Under the pieces are notes generated by a model that saw only the letters and a list, made by a program, of their open reading frames with translations, did no database searches and was not told where the DNA came from. This document shows, in pieces, positions 61,094-64,000 of a DNA stretch of 64,000 nucleotides. The first letter of the stretch is position 1. Every line of letters starts with the position of its first letter. The stretch comes from an uncultured bacterium. Its GTDB lineage: Bacteria > Cyanobacteriota > Vampirovibrionia > Gastranaerophilales > Gastranaerophilaceae. A program made the translations under genes and the position numbers. The stretch spans positions 1-64,000 of the forward strand of contig CASERN010000002.1 of assembly GCA_949290355.1 (NCBI GenBank), in the 5' to 3' direction.

Positions 61094-61756
61094 ATGAAAT
61101 TATTTGCTGCTATTCAAAAAGCTCTTCCGGAAAAATTTGAATCATACAAAACGGATAATATGCATCTTAAACTCTTGTATTCTCAAGCGGATACTCATAC
61201 TCGTGAAGAAGTAATTTATAGAAGAAACGGAAAAACTATTGACAAAATAATTGAATTTGATAAATTAACAGGTTCTAAAATAAAAACAACTCATTATGAT
61301 TACTTCAATGACAAAAAAATTCGCTCAATTGATGAATATGACAGAAAATCAGGGAAAAAATTAAGAACGATTAATTATGTTCTATACAAATCTGTTGACG
61401 AATACGATCTACAAACAGGGAAGAAATTAAGAACAATAAATTTTAACGTAAAAGATGATACAAAAATTTCTTCAATTCAAGAATATGATCTTGATACAGG
61501 CAAAATTGTAACAATTTCAATATATAAAAGAGATGGAAAAACTGTTAGTATAATCAAAAAAATTGATCCGCAAACAGAAGAAGTTACTAGTTGGGTTAAT
61601 AATAAAAACCTTAATTACAAACCTGTTGAATTACCGAAAACAATGACTAGAACATATGATAATATTAAATCAATTGACAAAAAAAATAATGAAGATATCG
61701 CCAAATTAATTGATAATTTGTACAAAAACCAATTAAAATTTGAAAATATTCAATAG
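61094..61756 (+). CDS. Repeat protein with EYD-x-x-TGKKLRTIN units
   Basis: 220 residues. Five units of about 24-28 residues: IIEFDKLTGSKIKTTHY, SIDEYDRKSGKKLRTINY, SVDEYDLQTGKKLRTINF, SIQEYDLDTGKIVTISIY, IIKKIDPQTEEVTSW. The pattern recalls the YD-type/DUF2963 repeats of phytoplasma proteins, but no signal peptide or membrane helix is present. The N-terminal 40 and C-terminal 45 residues are non-repetitive and charged. AGGAG precedes the ATG. Function unknown; a beta-stranded binding surface is likely. Confidence 0.6.
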   Translation: MKLFAAIQKALPEKFESYKTDNMHLKLLYSQADTHTREEVIYRRNGKTIDKIIEFDKLTGSKIKTTHYDYFNDKKIRSIDEYDRKSGKKLRTINYVLYKSVDEYDLQTGKKLRTINFNVKDDTKISSIQEYDLDTGKIVTISIYKRDGKTVSIIKKIDPQTEEVTSWVNNKNLNYKPVELPKTMTRTYDNIKSIDKKNNEDIAKLIDNLYKNQLKFENIQ

Positions 61757-61767
61757 TTCAGAAATCA

Positions 61768-62592
61768 ATGGTATATAACAAAAGTATAATTTTAAATAAC
61801 AACATCAAAATTCCAATTTTAGGTTTGGGTGTATATAATAGTGGAAAAGAAACCACTGTTGCAGTAAAAAAAGCAATTGAGATCGGCTACAGACATATAG
61901 ACACTGCTAAATTCTATTTTAATGAAGAGGCTGTCGCAGAGGGGATAAAACAAAGCGGTATAGACCGCAAAGAAATTTTTATTACAACAAAAATTTGGAA
62001 TGATGACATGAGATTACATAGACAACATCAAGCAATTGAAGAAAGTCTTAAAAATCTCAATACAGATTATATAGATTTATTTTTAATTCATTGGCCTGTA
62101 AAAGATGTATTTATTGAAACATGGAAAATTATGGAAGAATACTATAAACAAGGAGTATTCAAAGCTATTGGCGTAAGCAATTTTCATAAACAGCATCTTG
62201 AAGAACTTTTGAAATCTGCAGAAATCGTACCTGCTGTGAATCAAATTGAATTACATCCTTATTTAACTCAAAATGAGCTGGTTGAATACAACCAAAAAAA
62301 AGGAATTACTTGCGAATGCTGGAGTCCTATTGCAAGAGGATTAATTTTTAAAGACGACACAATTGCCTCAATTGCTAAAAAATATTCCAAAACAATTTCG
62401 CAAATAGTTTTAAGATGGGAAATTCAAAGAGGTCTGGTAGTACTTCCAAAATCAGTACATGAAGAAAGAATTAAAGAAAATGCGGAAATATTTGATTTTG
62501 AATTAACTCAAGAAGATATGGAAACAATCACAAGCCTTAATCAAAATAAACGCGTAAATGAAGCTTCAAACCCTGATAATTTTACATTTTGA
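61768..62592 (+). CDS. Aldo/keto reductase (AKR, 2,5-diketogluconate reductase type)
   Basis: 274 residues. The catalytic tetrad is visible: Asp in HIDTAKFYF, Tyr in the same motif, Lys in FITTKIW and His in LFLIHWPV. NADPH-site residues lie in VVLPKSVHEERIKENAEIF. Length and VNQIELHPYL match the small prokaryotic AKR5-type enzymes that reduce aldehydes and ketones. It follows the repeat protein by 12 nt. Unlike the fragment at 12579 it is intact. Confidence 0.92.
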   Translation: MVYNKSIILNNNIKIPILGLGVYNSGKETTVAVKKAIEIGYRHIDTAKFYFNEEAVAEGIKQSGIDRKEIFITTKIWNDDMRLHRQHQAIEESLKNLNTDYIDLFLIHWPVKDVFIETWKIMEEYYKQGVFKAIGVSNFHKQHLEELLKSAEIVPAVNQIELHPYLTQNELVEYNQKKGITCECWSPIARGLIFKDDTIASIAKKYSKTISQIVLRWEIQRGLVVLPKSVHEERIKENAEIFDFELTQEDMETITSLNQNKRVNEASNPDNFTF

Positions 62593-62595
62593 AAA

Positions 62596-63258
62596 TTATA
62601 CAGGTTCTTCTTCATTTAATACTTCATCTACAAATCTTGCAGGATTATCAATTATATATTGCAATTCTTCAGGAGCTTCAATATAACCGTATTCAAATCT
62701 TTCAGAATTATGTGCAAAAGAAACTGTACCATAATCAAGTATACGACCGACTGTAGTTTGAGAGACTTCAAGCATGCCAAGCCTTGATAATGGAATATCA
62801 ACTTCTTCGGGGTTTAAAACACCTATTTTGATATGAGCATATTTAGTTGTAATTACAATCTTATCAGAATTATAACGCATAATTGGATATACTATAAGAA
62901 TTAATAACAATGCAACTATAACCCAACTAAAAAAACTATGAGTATTTAGGAAAATAAACCAAAAATAAATAAAAAATACAGGAGTTAATACAACAGGCCA
63001 AAATAAAGCCATCCAATGTTTTTTTATATCACAAAGCACAAGCTCTTCAGAATTTTCATCAGGCAATTTATATTCAGGCTCATCATTATTTGGCTGATGA
63101 TTATATTCCATTTTTTCAGGCTGATAATGATGGACGACATATTCCTGATTATTATTTGCTGAAAAATCTTCAACATTAACTCTTAAATCAGAACCACAAT
63201 ATCTACAGAAATTATCATTATCTTTTATTTGTTTACCGCAATTTGGACAAAACATCAT
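62596..63258 (-). CDS. Zinc-ribbon and bacterial-PH-domain membrane protein
   Basis: 220 residues. The N-terminal ribbon CPNCGKQIKDNDNFCRYCGSDL precedes an Asn/Glu/Pro-rich linker, two membrane helices (about 90-135) and a bPH2-type domain (VITTKYAHIKIGVLNPEEVDIPLSRLGMLEVSQTTVGRILDYGTV), as in YdbS-like proteins. Function of such proteins is poorly known. AAAGGAG precedes the ATG. Divergent from bioB. Confidence 0.8.
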   Translation of the reverse strand: MMFCPNCGKQIKDNDNFCRYCGSDLRVNVEDFSANNNQEYVVHHYQPEKMEYNHQPNNDEPEYKLPDENSEELVLCDIKKHWMALFWPVVLTPVFFIYFWFIFLNTHSFFSWVIVALLLILIVYPIMRYNSDKIVITTKYAHIKIGVLNPEEVDIPLSRLGMLEVSQTTVGRILDYGTVSFAHNSERFEYGYIEAPEELQYIIDNPARFVDEVLNEEEPV

Positions 63259-63290
63259 ATACTCCTTTGCTAGCCAATTTTAGCATATGA

Positions 63291-63320
63291 ATTGACTTTA
63301 GTCAATTAAAGATATATTAT
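63291..63320 (+). promoter_or_regulatory. bioB promoter overlapped by a palindrome
   Basis: TTGACT (63292-63297), 17 nt, TATTAT (63315-63320). The -35 box lies within the perfect palindrome ATTGACT-TT-AGTCAAT (63291-63306), a likely operator. It does not resemble the known BirA operator. Confidence 0.55.
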
Positions 63321-63339
63321 TAATTTCAGGAGATTTTAA

Positions 63340-64000
63340 ATGAATAAAGCCGAATTGTTAAAATTATATAATCAAGATTTAAATGAACTTTTAAGTCTTT
63401 CGAAAAAGTTTGTTAAAAATAATATAGAATTTTGTTCACTAATAAACGCACGCAACGGCAAATGCTCACAAAATTGCAAATATTGTGCCCAAAGTTCACA
63501 TTATTGTACTAATATCGAATCATATCCGCTTATAGAATTGTCTAAAGTAAAGGAATCTGCAATTGATGCAAAAAAACATAAAGTATCAAGATTTGCAATA
63601 GTTACATCAGGAAAAACTCCTGATGAAAGTGATTTTGATAAAATTCTTGGAATGATTAAAGAAGTAAACCAAATTGACGGACTAAAAAGTTGTGCTTCAA
63701 TAGGAATATTAAATGAAGAGCAGGCAAAAAAGCTTGCCGAGACAGGTCTCAAAAGATTTCATCATAATATCAACACTTCGCAATCTTACTATCCTGAAAT
63801 ATGCACAACACATACATGGCAAGATAGAGTTAATACTTGCAAACTTGTTAAAAAATACGGTATGGAATTGTGCTGCGGAGTAATCCTTGGAATGGGTGAA
63901 AGTGTTGAACAAAGAGTTGAAATGGCACTTGAGCTTGCGGAAATACAACCTGATTCAATTCCTATTAATATCTTAATGCCAATTCCTGAAACACCTTTCG
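63340..64000 (+). CDS. bioB: Biotin synthase, 5' part (cut by window end)
   Basis: 220 codons are visible. The radical-SAM cluster motif CSQNCKYCAQS (CxxxCxxC) is followed by SRFAIVTSGKTPDESDFDKI, FHHNINTSQSYYPEICTTHTWQDR and CCGVILGMGESVEQRVEMA, all biotin-synthase segments carrying further [2Fe-2S] ligand positions. It inserts sulfur into dethiobiotin. CAGGAG precedes the ATG at 63340. No stop occurs before the window ends, so the gene continues to the right. Confidence 0.93.
   Translation, partial: MNKAELLKLYNQDLNELLSLSKKFVKNNIEFCSLINARNGKCSQNCKYCAQSSHYCTNIESYPLIELSKVKESAIDAKKHKVSRFAIVTSGKTPDESDFDKILGMIKEVNQIDGLKSCASIGILNEEQAKKLAETGLKRFHHNINTSQSYYPEICTTHTWQDRVNTCKLVKKYGMELCCGVILGMGESVEQRVEMALELAEIQPDSIPINILMPIPETPF

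Overview
The window is AT-rich (very roughly 70%) bacterial chromosome. Three features suggest a diderm, non-photosynthetic, fermentative gut-type bacterium: prepilins with the leader core FTLAEVLITLGIIGVVAA, an outer-membrane barrel protein, and anaerobe-style genes (hybrid cluster protein, a CoA-disulfide reductase fusion, a ferredoxin-type aldo/keto reductase remnant). My best guess is the Vampirovibrionia/Gastranaerophilales branch of Cyanobacteriota. That is inference from style of sequence, not proof. TGA serves as a normal stop.

Layout. 1-0.8 kb: decayed remnants of a Mu-like transposase (A) and its ATPase partner (B). 0.9-8.8 kb: a tightly packed six-gene operon (UbiA-like prenyltransferase, dikinase-like phosphotransferase, BtaA/DUF3419-like aminocarboxypropyl transferase, dolichol/phytol-kinase-like membrane protein, GNAT-like acyltransferase, acyl-AMP ligase). 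It ends at a shared terminator facing a convergent LplT-Aas-type fusion (8.8-12.3 kb). I regard the operon as a candidate undescribed lipid pathway. 12.6-16.6 kb: truncated aldo/keto reductase, ArsR regulator, and a divergent four-domain sulfur-handling reductase followed by a PTPS-like gene. 16.7-20.3 kb: small secreted protein, hcp-cupin, ICMT-like methyltransferase, Hsp20. 20.5-25.5 kb: prs, a candidate small RNA, a histidine kinase and double-receiver regulator, a membrane-anchored Hsp20-like protein, a lone receiver and a 44-residue small protein. 25.6-35.2 kb: clpB, two small HTH regulators, a beta-lactamase-fold protein, HIT, speE, rseP, a BrkB-type protein, nrnA-like and DciA-like genes.

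35.2-40.4 kb: hisS, a degenerate nucleotidyltransferase, a cluster of palindromic repeats fused into a prepilin gene, an XRE regulator and a porin-like protein. 40.5-45.7 kb: basic amino-acid decarboxylase, then an operon of two YbjQ-like proteins, an M48 protease and two unknown membrane proteins. 45.7-48.5 kb: rpsF-ssb-rpsR, dapF, a Nudix gene and tRNA-Ser(UGA). 48.9-55.2 kb: ffh, a TonB-C-domain protein, a second HTH/prepilin pair with an in-frame TGA, and a UvrD/PcrA helicase. 55.2-64 kb: DprA-like, HEAT-repeat, Nudix, HAD, ispF, AlkD-like, CDF, HxlR, a repeat protein, aldo/keto reductase, a PH-domain protein and the start of bioB, which runs off the end.

Themes. Proteostasis genes (two Hsp20-type proteins, ClpB, RseP, M48) and polyamine genes (decarboxylase, speE) recur. 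Many genes have no Shine-Dalgarno but carry a TATAAT-like box, often TGn-extended, exactly 6-7 nt before the start codon, which implies leaderless transcripts. Two small HTH proteins of one family each sit divergent to a prepilin gene, with long inverted repeats between them.
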